A stretch of DNA of 6,888 nt from a bacterium (GTDB taxonomy: Bacteria > Blakebacterota > Blakebacteria > Blakebacterales > Blakebacteraceae), in assembly GCA_025774205.1 (NCBI GenBank), contig JALGWK010000135.1, positions 1 through 6,888 of the forward strand. The letters run 5' to 3'. The notes below the pieces were generated by a model that did not search any database, was not told the DNA's origin, and worked only from the letters and a program-made list of their open reading frames with translations. Below, one piece after another: positions 1 to 6,708 of the stretch. The position numbers and the translations under genes were made by a program. Within the stretch, counting starts at the first letter, position 1. Each line of letters starts with the position of its first letter.

Positions 1-815
1 GAGCGGGCCAGCAGCCAGAAGGCGTACATGGCCGAGGCTTCCCAGGCGAAGGGGATGAAACCGAGGAAACCGGGGAGCGGCATCTCGAAGAGCTTCCAGT
101 TCTGGAACAGGGGAAAGATGTAGACCCAGCGAGCGGTGGAGAGCGCGTTCAGCGATTCCCAGATGAGGCCGCAGAGGAGTCCGCCCAGGCCGAGACTGAC
201 CCAGCGTGTCCATACTCCCTGCCCGGCCTCCCGCAGCAGTGATCGCACCTCCGGTCGCCGGTATATCAGCGGTTCGAGCAGGAAGATGAAGGCCACCCAG
301 ACAATGGCGAAGGTGTAGGTGGTGAGGTGACCGGGCAGCAGGAGCGGACCGATCGCCATGACCAGGCCGAACCGGAACCAGGCCCGCAGTCTCCCCGGGG
401 TGATCGTGAGGGGGCGGCCGCGCGCCTTCAGCCCGATGGCCTCCAGGAGGTCGGCCGTGATGAAGAGTGCCGGCCAGATGGTAACAAACGACCACACGTA
501 GCCGATCGACTCGATTAAGGGACTGGCCGGGAGACCGATGTACTGCCAGTTCCTGAGGTGGAGGTTGTACCCCTCGAAGATGAGCCAGAGCATCAGGCTG
601 ACCGGAAGGAGACCGAGGAACCGGCGGGGGTTGGGAGTGAGCCACGACCGGCCGGTCAGACGGGCCACCAGGGCGTCGGTCAGGAACAGGTACCCGGTCC
701 ACATCCAGGGCGTGAAGAAGGTGTGGAAGAAAAGGGATTCAGTGAAGAGGTTCGCTCCGAAGCCGATAGCCAGGATGAGCGCTCCCGCCCAGCCGTACGT
801 CGGCAGGCTCCGCAT
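1..815 (-). CDS. Multi-pass membrane protein of unknown function (3' end beyond window)
   Basis: I do not recognise a named family. The frame is open from an ATG at 815 to the window edge: 271 codons with no stop, so the C-terminus is missing. The protein is rich in Leu, Phe, Trp and Gly, with about seven or eight hydrophobic stretches, roughly residues 8-26, 35-52, 66-82, 103-124, 147-160, 165-183, 205-220 and 248-270. Aromatic and charged residues sit inside or beside them: WES at 219-221, ARWVY at 228-232 and KLFEMPLPG at 241-249. That looks like a conserved core rather than random hydrophobicity. The start codon shares one base with the stop of the upstream glycerate kinase (TGATG), so the two are probably co-transcribed and translationally coupled; no well-spaced ribosome binding site is seen. 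It could be a transporter, an intramembrane enzyme or a structural protein; none is favoured. That it is a real coding membrane protein is well supported. Confidence 0.8.
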   Translation of the reverse strand, partial: MRSLPTYGWAGALILAIGFGANLFTESLFFHTFFTPWMWTGYLFLTDALVARLTGRSWLTPNPRRFLGLLPVSLMLWLIFEGYNLHLRNWQYIGLPASPLIESIGYVWSFVTIWPALFITADLLEAIGLKARGRPLTITPGRLRAWFRFGLVMAIGPLLLPGHLTTYTFAIVWVAFIFLLEPLIYRRPEVRSLLREAGQGVWTRWVSLGLGGLLCGLIWESLNALSTARWVYIFPLFQNWKLFEMPLPGFLGFIPFAWEASAMYAFWLLAR

Positions 816-2167
816 CACTCCGTTCCGGCAAGCAGGAGCACGATGTCCATCACATTGGTCATCGTCGGCCCCGTCCTGATCAGGCACCCGGTCGACTGCA
901 GGTAGGGGTAGGCGTCGTGGCCCTCAAGGTACTCTTCGAGAACGAGTCCCGCTTCCAGACCCGCTCCGGCGGTCATCCCGTCCACGATCCCGCCGGCGGC
1001 GTCGGTGGGACCATCGGTGCCGTCAGTGCCGGCCGACAGCAGAACCGCGAGGTCGGTTCCGCTCAGTTCCTTCGCGGCCGCCAGGGCGAGTTCCTGGCTC
1101 CGGCCGCCGGTACCGCAGATCCCTTTGAGGGTGCAGGTTGTCTCACCGCCGGCGATGAGACAGCAGGGCGGCTCCAGCGGATCCCCGGTCTCGAGCGTCC
1201 GTTTCAGGGTTCCGGCCATCTCCCGCCCGACCTGTGAAGCCTCTCCCTCCATGGTCGAAGTGATGATCATCGGCTTCAGGCCCAGTTCACCGGCCCGATT
1301 GGCTGCGGCATCCATGGCCAGCTGGTTGTTGCCGATCAGGAAAGTGGCACAGCGGTCCCAGCCCTCGTCATCCTCTTTCGGCGTCTCCGGCACCTCTCCC
1401 CTCCCGCCCATCTCCAGGTGTTCCATGACCGTGGGTGGAATCTGCTCCCGTACCCCATACGTGTCGAGGATGGCAAGCGCGTCTCCGAAGGTACTCGGAT
1501 CGGGGACGGTGGGTCCTGAAGCGATGCTATCGAGCGGATCACCGATGACATCGCTCAGGACAAGGGTGATCACGGTCGCCGGCTGAGCCAGACGTGCCAG
1601 CTGGCCGCCCTTCACACTCGAAATGTGCTTCCGGACGACGTTGATCTCCTGGATCGGCGCCCCTGAATTGAGGAGCACGGAGAAGGTGGTCTGGGCGTCA
1701 TCGAGAGTGATCGGATCGGGGTAGGCGTCGAGGAGGGCGCTGCCGCCCCCGGAGAGCATGACGAACACAAGATCAGTGGATCCAAGAGTGAAAAGAGTTG
1801 TCAGGATCTCCCCGGTGGCCGAGAGGCCGCTCTCATCGGGGACCGGATGCCCTGCTTCCCTTACATCGATTCGGTCGAGAGGGACCGAGTGGCCGTACTT
1901 GACCGAGATCACACCCCCTTCGAGTCTCGCCTGCAGCAGGTCCTCCAGCGCCCCCGCCATCGGCGCGGTGGCCTTCCCGGCGCCGACCGCCACGATCCGC
2001 TCGAAATCGGTCAGATCGAGTTCCATATGACGGCCACGGAGGCCGTCTATACTCAGAACCGTTCCCCTCAGGCTGATGGCGTCCGACATCAGCTGATGGG
2101 GATGAGCCGCATCGAGGACCGCCGCCAGAATATCAAGGGCACACGCGCGCAGATCTCCGGTAATCAT
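815..2167 (-). CDS. gckA: Glycerate 2-kinase (MOFRL / GckA-TtuD family)
   Basis: It phosphorylates D-glycerate with ATP to give 2-phosphoglycerate, feeding glyoxylate, serine-cycle or sugar-acid carbon into lower glycolysis in the cytoplasm. The 450-residue product has the usual family length. Visible motifs in order are VGAGKA (61-66), LSGGGSAL (138-145), an NVVRKH..S.VKGG stretch (176-188), LSDVIGDPLDSIASGPT (204-220), IGNN (278-281), GGETT (340-344), GGRSQELALAAA (354-365) and SAGTDGTDGPTDAAGG (378-393). The last three mark the C-terminal MOFRL domain, and the conserved Lys of VGAGKA is present. I chose the ATG at 2167 because the family's N-terminal helix (LRACALDILAAVLDAAHP) begins right after it. 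A TTG at 2203 would add 12 residues and lies about 20 bases downstream of the predicted transcription start, so it remains possible; neither start has a strong ribosome binding site. It leads a two-gene unit with the membrane protein after it. The family is certain; the symbol is a family-level name. Confidence 0.93.
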   Translation of the reverse strand: MITGDLRACALDILAAVLDAAHPHQLMSDAISLRGTVLSIDGLRGRHMELDLTDFERIVAVGAGKATAPMAGALEDLLQARLEGGVISVKYGHSVPLDRIDVREAGHPVPDESGLSATGEILTTLFTLGSTDLVFVMLSGGGSALLDAYPDPITLDDAQTTFSVLLNSGAPIQEINVVRKHISSVKGGQLARLAQPATVITLVLSDVIGDPLDSIASGPTVPDPSTFGDALAILDTYGVREQIPPTVMEHLEMGGRGEVPETPKEDDEGWDRCATFLIGNNQLAMDAAANRAGELGLKPMIITSTMEGEASQVGREMAGTLKRTLETGDPLEPPCCLIAGGETTCTLKGICGTGGRSQELALAAAKELSGTDLAVLLSAGTDGTDGPTDAAGGIVDGMTAGAGLEAGLVLEEYLEGHDAYPYLQSTGCLIRTGPTMTNVMDIVLLLAGTE

Positions 2168-2229
2168 GAACAGACGGTAGATGGCAACCGGGTCGGCAGT
2201 CAAAATGAAACCATTATCGATCAGGACCG

Positions 2230-2258
2230 TTTGTACTTGCTGAATACCCGATGGTCAA
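2230..2258 (-). promoter_or_regulatory. Predicted sigma70-type promoter for the glycerate kinase gene
   Basis: Read on the minus strand, TTGACC (2258-2253, five of six matches to the -35 consensus) is followed after exactly 17 bases by TACAAA (2235-2230, four of six matches to the -10 consensus). Transcription would start near 2222, about 20 bases before the TTG candidate start and 55 before the ATG. The -35 element lies inside a perfect inverted repeat in the operator-like array, so a bound regulator could block it. The prediction rests on consensus match and position only. Confidence 0.5.
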
Positions 2259-2293
2259 TATTTTGACTCTTCAGTCATTCAGATGACCTGTCA
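2254..2293. promoter_or_regulatory. Operator-like array of GTCA/TGAC half-sites between divergent genes
   Basis: Five four-base half-sites lie in 40 bases: GTCA at 2254, TGAC at 2264, GTCA at 2274, TGAC at 2284 and GTCA at 2290. The first four alternate in orientation and start exactly 10 bases apart. They form nested perfect inverted repeats: GTCAA-TATT-TTGAC (2254-2267), TGACT-CTTC-AGTCA (2264-2277) and TGAC-CT-GTCA (2284-2293). The array sits between the divergent kinase and TetR genes and covers the kinase -35 element. TetR-family regulators are dimers that often bind inverted repeats next to their own gene, so the downstream TetR protein is the natural candidate ligand; that assignment is inference. 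I found no convincing -10 element for a plus-strand promoter: TTGACT at 2263-2268 could serve as a -35, but the bases 17 downstream fit poorly. Confidence 0.5.
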
Positions 2294-2322
2294 GTTCAAG
2301 ATCCGTCCAACGAGGTTCCGGT

Positions 2323-2946
2323 ATGCCCAGCAGGAAAGAACGCGAGAGGGAGTTCCATCGCCGTTTCATCCTTGAGCGGGCAGTGTCGCTCTTCGCCGAA
2401 CACGGCTTTGAAGCCACCACCATGGACATGATCGCCGAAGCCGCCGAGGTCTCGAAGGGGACGGTCTACAACTACTTCTCCAACAAGCAGGAACTCTTCC
2501 GGACCCTGATCGAGTGGGGCAGCGGTCGCGCCCGGGAGATCGGAGTCGAGACCCTCTCCACGCCGGACACGACCCGCGTGGAGCGGCTCCGGATGTTCGT
2601 ACAGCTCTTCCTCGAATTCTTCGAGACCGGTCGCGACATCCACCAGATCCTGGTTCGTGAGGGGGATCGAACGAGTATCTCGATGAAGGACACCTTCGGA
2701 GGACCCCTCAGGAACAACTGGATGCAGCTGATAGACTTCATATCCGGATTCATCACCGAGGGGCAGGAAGAGGGCGTGTTCAGGAAGATGAACGCGCACA
2801 AGGCGGCGTTCCTCGTGCTGGACATTATCACGGCCGAGTTCCGCTACTCGGTGATGACCGACAGTTCTGAACCGCTGACCGAGAATGTGGCCGAAACGAC
2901 CAGTCTCATCCTGGAGCTTCTTGGCGCCCAGGAGATAACCAAGTGA
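2323..2946 (+). CDS. TetR/AcrR-family transcriptional regulator of the efflux operon
   Basis: A 207-residue cytoplasmic DNA-binding protein, typical TetR length. The N-terminal helix-turn-helix domain spans about residues 15-62: helix 1 (ILERAVSLFAEHG, 16-28), then FEATTMDMIAEAAEVSKGT, with the classic TVYNYFSNKQELF at 47-59 covering the recognition helix and the start of helix 4. Residues from about 65 to the end form the variable, mostly helical ligand-binding and dimerisation domain, so the ligand cannot be read from sequence. The ATG is set by GAGG at 2312-2315, seven bases upstream. The stop overlaps the next gene's GTG start by four bases (GTGA), so regulator and pump components are translated from one message. 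First position in a pump operon, beside the half-site array, suggests an autoregulated, drug- or metabolite-relieved repressor in the manner of AcrR or TtgR. Repression rather than activation is inferred from family habit. Confidence 0.93.
   Translation: MPSRKEREREFHRRFILERAVSLFAEHGFEATTMDMIAEAAEVSKGTVYNYFSNKQELFRTLIEWGSGRAREIGVETLSTPDTTRVERLRMFVQLFLEFFETGRDIHQILVREGDRTSISMKDTFGGPLRNNWMQLIDFISGFITEGQEEGVFRKMNAHKAAFLVLDIITAEFRYSVMTDSSEPLTENVAETTSLILELLGAQEITK
2930..2934 (+). promoter_or_regulatory. Ribosome binding site fixing the GTG start of the TolC-family gene
   Basis: AGGAG lies within the last codons of the TetR gene, eight bases before the GTG at 2943. The alternative ATG at 2955 would be 20 bases away and lacks a comparable site. 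This favours the GTG and a four-base overlap with the TetR stop. Confidence 0.6.
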
Positions 2947-4334
2947 GATCCGACATGTCGAACAGACGAACAAGAAATCTGTCCCTGTTGATCCCGGTTG
3001 TGCTGATACCGGTCATCATGCTGTGGACCCCTCCCCTGCTGGCACAGAGTAACCGGGGCGGTCCGACGCGAACCCTCACGCTCGAGGCCGCGATCGAGCT
3101 CGCTGAGGCGCAGAACCCCACCCTGCTGGCCGCGCAGCAGCAGATCTATTCGGCCGAGGGAGTGGTGCTCGGCGCCAGGGGAGCCATGCTCCCGACCGCC
3201 AGTTTCAGCACCCTGTGGAATTTCGCGGAGAAGGTCCAGGTCATCCCCAATCCGTTCAAGGATTTCGCCATCCCCGGGATGCCCCCGCCGGAGGACAACC
3301 TGAAACTCGACTTCACGCAGGACTTCCAGGGATCGATGAATCTCGACCTGCCGCTCGCGACATGGGGCCTGGTCCGCAATGGCTACGCCGACGCCCGCAC
3401 GGCGCTCGATATCACGAAGAACAGCCTGGAGAGCAGCCGTCTCGATATCGTCCTGCAGGTGACCCAGACATTCTACGGCGTACTCCTCGCCGAGGAGGGT
3501 CTCAATGTCGCCCGGGACGCCCTCGCGCAGGCCGGGCGGCAGCAGGAGATCGCGGCCGAGCGCCTGGCCCAGGGCGCCGCGAGCGAATTCGATCTCCTCC
3601 GGGCCCAGGTGCAGGTCGCCAACCTGAAACCGGGAGTAACCCGGGCTGAATCGATGATCAGGCAGGTGCGGATCGGCCTCAACCTCCTGCTCGGTCTTCA
3701 GCCGGATGAAGAGATCCGTCTCGAGGGAGAACTGCGGTACATGCCGGTCGACCTCACCCTCGGGGACCTTCGACAGCGCGCGCTGACGAACCGGGTCGAC
3801 CTGCAGAACGCCCGACTCGGCGTGCAGCGGGCCGAACTCGGCGTGAAGATGGCCTCGGCCAGCCGCCTGCCGGCCCTGCTCCTGAACGGGATTTTCTCGT
3901 TCCGCTCCAACGATGCCCTGCTCAGTGACAATTACAACGACAGTTACATGGCCAACCTCATCGTCGCTTTCCCCATTTTCGACGGCTTCGCCGCGAGAAG
4001 CAGGAAGCAGATCGCCACGGCGGGTCGGGAACAGGCCCGGATCATGGTCGCTCAGTTCGAACAGGTCATCGGCGCCGAGATCGAACAGGCGCTGAACGAT
4101 CTGCAGGCGGCAGAAGAGTCATACCTCGCCCAGGTCGACAATGTCGCCATCGCGGAGCGGGCGCTTCAGATCGCGCAGATCTCTTTCGAGAACGAGATGA
4201 TGACCAGCGTGGAACTGATGGACAGTCAGCTCGCCCTGACGATGGCGCGACAGAACCACTTCCAGTCACTCTACGACTACCTCATCGCCCTGGCCCGGAT
4301 CGAGAAAGCCGTCGGCCAGCCGATCAGCTACTGA
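2943..4334 (+). CDS. TolC-family outer-membrane efflux channel (OMF)
   Basis: This is the outer-membrane exit duct of a tripartite pump: a trimer with a beta-barrel in the outer membrane and a long periplasmic helical tunnel that docks with the adaptor. The 463-residue product starts with basic residues (NRRTRN, 7-12), a hydrophobic core (about 13-28) and a probable signal-peptidase site near PLLAQS (31-36). Two outer-membrane efflux repeats follow. The first runs from LTLEAAIELAEAQNPTLLAA (45-64), with coiled-coil helices at about 150-250 including AAERLAQGAASEFDLLRAQ (204-222). The second starts at LTLGDLRQRALTNRVDL (271-287), with helices to about 455 and VAFPIFDGFAARS (341-353) in between. 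The GTG start is chosen for its AGGAG site; ATG 2955 would shorten the leader by four residues. The stop is ten bases before the adaptor gene. It appears intact. The substrate is unknown. Confidence 0.93.
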   Translation: MRSDMSNRRTRNLSLLIPVVLIPVIMLWTPPLLAQSNRGGPTRTLTLEAAIELAEAQNPTLLAAQQQIYSAEGVVLGARGAMLPTASFSTLWNFAEKVQVIPNPFKDFAIPGMPPPEDNLKLDFTQDFQGSMNLDLPLATWGLVRNGYADARTALDITKNSLESSRLDIVLQVTQTFYGVLLAEEGLNVARDALAQAGRQQEIAAERLAQGAASEFDLLRAQVQVANLKPGVTRAESMIRQVRIGLNLLLGLQPDEEIRLEGELRYMPVDLTLGDLRQRALTNRVDLQNARLGVQRAELGVKMASASRLPALLLNGIFSFRSNDALLSDNYNDSYMANLIVAFPIFDGFAARSRKQIATAGREQARIMVAQFEQVIGAEIEQALNDLQAAEESYLAQVDNVAIAERALQIAQISFENEMMTSVELMDSQLALTMARQNHFQSLYDYLIALARIEKAVGQPISY

Positions 4335-4344
4335 GGGTAATGAC

Positions 4345-5531
4345 ATGCAGGAACAGAGAAGAGAAGCGAGTTCAATCATGAGGATGTCGGGAGTGTCGCT
4401 GATCGCGACAACAGCGCTGATCATCATGAGCGGCCTGCCAGGTTGTGCCCCGCCCGCGGATGATGAAGCTGCCGTCCAGGGGGTGGTTGTTGAGATCATG
4501 GATGCCACCGTGGGATCCCTCGAGCGGACCATCCAGCTCTCCGGTGATGTGATCGCCGGTCGGTCGGTCCGGCTGTTCGGACAGATCCCCGACCGGTTGA
4601 CGAGTGTCCTGGTGGATGTGGGAGACCGGGTCAGAGAGGGTCAGGTCCTGGCCCGGATCCGGGATGAAAGTGTCCAGGCCGGGGTGGATCAGATGGAAGC
4701 CAATCTGCGGGCGGTCCAGGCCACGCTTGCGAACCTTCGCATCGAATATGAGCGCACGCGGCGGCTCCATGAAGCAGGCGCGGTCGCCAACCAGACCCTC
4801 GAAGGCATGAAAACCCAGCTGGAGGCTACAGAGGCCCAGGAGGAACAGCTCCAGGCCGGTCTCAACGGAGCGCTGGCCAGTTCGCAGAACGCGACCATAA
4901 CCGCCCCCTTTGACGGAGTGATCGGTGAACGGAACCTTGAGGCCGGTGATCTCGCCGGTCCCGGATTCCCCGTGTTCCGGATCGTGAATATGAGAACAGT
5001 CCGCGTGGTGGCAGAAATCAGTCAGGAGCGGCTCGGTCAGATCCAGCTCGGGATACCGGCCAGGGTGAGGGTCTCCTCATGGCCGGGAGATGTGTTCGAG
5101 GGCGAGATCATCAACATCGCTCCGATACTCGATCCGCTGACCAGGATGACCAGGATCGAAGTAGGCCTGGACAACGAGAATGGGCGACTGAAAGCGGGCA
5201 TGTTCGCCGAAGTCGAACTGGTCGTCGCGACCGTGGATGAGGTGGTGGTGATTCCGATCGACGCTCTCATCGATGAGTTCCGCTATGTAACCAACGCGCC
5301 CCTGATCTCGGCGGGTGGAAACCAGTCCGGAGTCAGCGATCTGACCATGGCCCAGGTCTATATCGCTGATGGGAACACGGCCCGTCTGAGGGATGTCCGG
5401 GTCGGTGTGATCGGAGAGGCATCACCGTCGGAGAACAGGTCATCACCACGGGCAAGTACCAGATCTCGAACGGCGCCCCGATCCGGTTCCGGAACGATGA
5501 CAGCGGGATGGGGGAAGGTGGCAATCGATGA
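4345..5531 (+). CDS. RND efflux periplasmic adaptor lipoprotein (membrane fusion protein), frameshifted near the 3' end
   Basis: It bridges the inner-membrane permease and the TolC channel. The start is set by GAGGG (4333-4337), seven bases before the ATG. A hydrophobic segment (about 15-30) ends in the lipobox LPGC (31-34), so the mature protein should be acylated at Cys34 and anchored in the inner membrane. The lipoyl-like half-motifs are VLVDVGDRVREGQVLARI (88-105) and ATITAPFDGVIGERNLEAGD (183-202), flanking an alpha-hairpin (about 108-178). Beta-barrel and membrane-proximal parts follow, including RMTRIEVGLDNENGRLKAGM (267-286). After codon 358 one G is missing at 5418-5419. Restoring it gives GITVGEQVITTGKYQISNG and a 395-residue protein whose stop overlaps the permease ATG as ATGA. 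As read, the frame instead runs to 5697 with 92 unrelated residues, entering the permease gene. The family is certain; whether the frameshift is real is not. Confidence 0.9.
5418..5419 (+). other. Single-base deletion (lost G) in the adaptor gene
   Basis: At this GG the adaptor frame reads GAG GCA TCA; with one more G it reads GAG GGC ATC ACC (E-G-I-T), the expected family continuation. The restored frame stays open to the TGA at 5529-5531, which gives the normal four-base overlap with the permease start. The repaired codons fit adaptor C-termini and the unrepaired ones do not. Confidence 0.8.
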
Positions 5532-5824
5532 ACCTCCCCCGTCTGGCCGTCAAGCGGGCAGTCACCTTCAGCATGCTCTACATCGCCCTGACAGGTTTCG
5601 GGTTCATGGGGCTGGCGCTGCTGCCGGTGGAACTGTTCCCCGACATCACCTTCCCGATGGCCGTGGTCTTCGTCGATTACGAGGGTTCAAGTCCTGAGGA
5701 CATCGAATCGCTCGTCACCCGCCCCATCGAGAAGGCGTGTTCCTCCGTGAGCGGGATCAGGGACATCACCAGCGATTCCCGGCAGGGAGTGGCCTTCATT
5801 CTGCTGGAATTCGCCTGGGGAACC

Positions 5825-5834
5825 GCGATCTCCC
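5825..5834 (+). other. First deletion junction in the permease (about 71 bases apparently lost)
   Basis: The conserved strand ending in WGT (codons to 5824) is followed only 22 bases later by FDPSMMP, in another frame. In AcrB-like permeases about 31 residues (93 bases) normally separate these points, carrying an amphipathic helix of the first porter subdomain. The shortfall is about 71 bases, which is not a multiple of three and explains the frame change. The exact breakpoints within 5822-5834 cannot be fixed without a related sequence. Confidence 0.7.
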
Positions 5835-6701
5835 CTCGTGGTGGCCTTCGATCCCAGCATGATGCCGATCTCCTTCATGGGAGTATCTGGTGATCTGCCC
5901 ACCCATGAGCTGAGAGCGATCGCGAAGGAACGGATCGAACCGATGCTGGAGCGGGTCCCGGGCGTGGCTCTGGCCACTGTGTCAGGAGGTCAGGACCGGC
6001 AGATCCAGGTCCGACTCGATCCCACCCGGATGCGCGCCCGGCGTATCGCCTCGGCCCAGGTGATCAACGCCATCCGTATGGAGAACATGCAGATGCCGGC
6101 CGGCACCTTCGACCAGGGGCAGATCACCTACTCGGTCCACACCCAGGGCAAGTATACCGACGTGAACCAGATCGCCCGGACGATCGTCGGGTACGCCGGA
6201 ACCACCCCGGTCCGGGTCCAGGATGTCGCCAATGTGGTGGACACGTTCGCCGAGGAACTCGCCGGCACCCACATCAACGGCGCTCCGGGCGTGATGATGG
6301 TGGTGATGAAGCAGTCGGACGCCAACACTGTGAAGGTGGGCGAGGGGGTCCTGCGGGAGATCCCGCACATCAACTCCCTCCTGCCTGAGGGGGTGGTACT
6401 CTCCACCATCTTCGAGCAGTCCGGTTTCATCCAGCGTTCTCTCGGCAACCTGGCCAATACCGCCGTTCTCGGATTCATCATGGCCGGGATAGTACTGCTC
6501 ATCTTCCTGCGGAATTTCCGGGCCAGCGTAATCGTGGCCATGAGCATGCCGCTGAGCATGCTCTTCGCGTTCTTTGTGATGTACCTGCTTGACCTGAATC
6601 TCAACATCATCAGTCTGGCGGGTCTGGCGCTGGCGATCGGGATGCTCGTGGATAATGCCATCGTGGTGCTGGAGAACACGGTCCGGTTCATGGAGGACGG
6701 C

Positions 6702-6708
6702 AGCACCC
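6702..6708 (+). other. Second deletion junction in the permease (about 26 bases apparently lost)
   Basis: After LENTVRFMEDG (ending at 6701), family members have about 11 residues of the pattern xPPxEAAxxGx before the next helix. Here only seven bases separate EDG from SEILTAIT, in another frame. The shortfall is about 26 bases, again not a multiple of three. The lost part is the cytoplasmic loop after helix 4. Confidence 0.7.

Noticed and set aside
136-905. Several short plus-strand open frames at the left edge
   Set aside because: The minus strand is continuously open from 815 to the window edge and encodes a coherent membrane protein; the plus frames are rich in Arg, Pro and Ser, as expected for shadows.
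1005-1586. Plus-strand open frame of 193 codons within the kinase region
   Set aside because: It is opposite well-conserved MOFRL kinase motifs, has biased low-complexity composition and no family resemblance.
2263-2291. Plus-strand promoter with TTGACT as -35 for the TetR operon
   Set aside because: The -35 match is good, but the bases 16-19 positions downstream (around GACCTGTC) do not resemble a -10 element, so I do not list it as a promoter.
2296-2973. Minus-strand open frame of 225 codons opposite the TetR gene
   Set aside because: The plus strand carries a textbook TetR helix-turn-helix and a good ribosome binding site; the minus frame has no recognisable domain and would cross the divergent regulatory region.
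5400-5440. Programmed ribosomal frameshifting in the adaptor gene
   Set aside because: No slippery heptamer and no obvious stimulatory hairpin; in addition the permease shows larger losses that frameshifting cannot repair.
5419-5697. 92-residue C-terminal extension of the adaptor as a genuine new domain
   Set aside because: It comes from reading the adaptor tail and the permease start out of frame; the alternative frames there give the conserved adaptor C-terminus and permease N-terminus.
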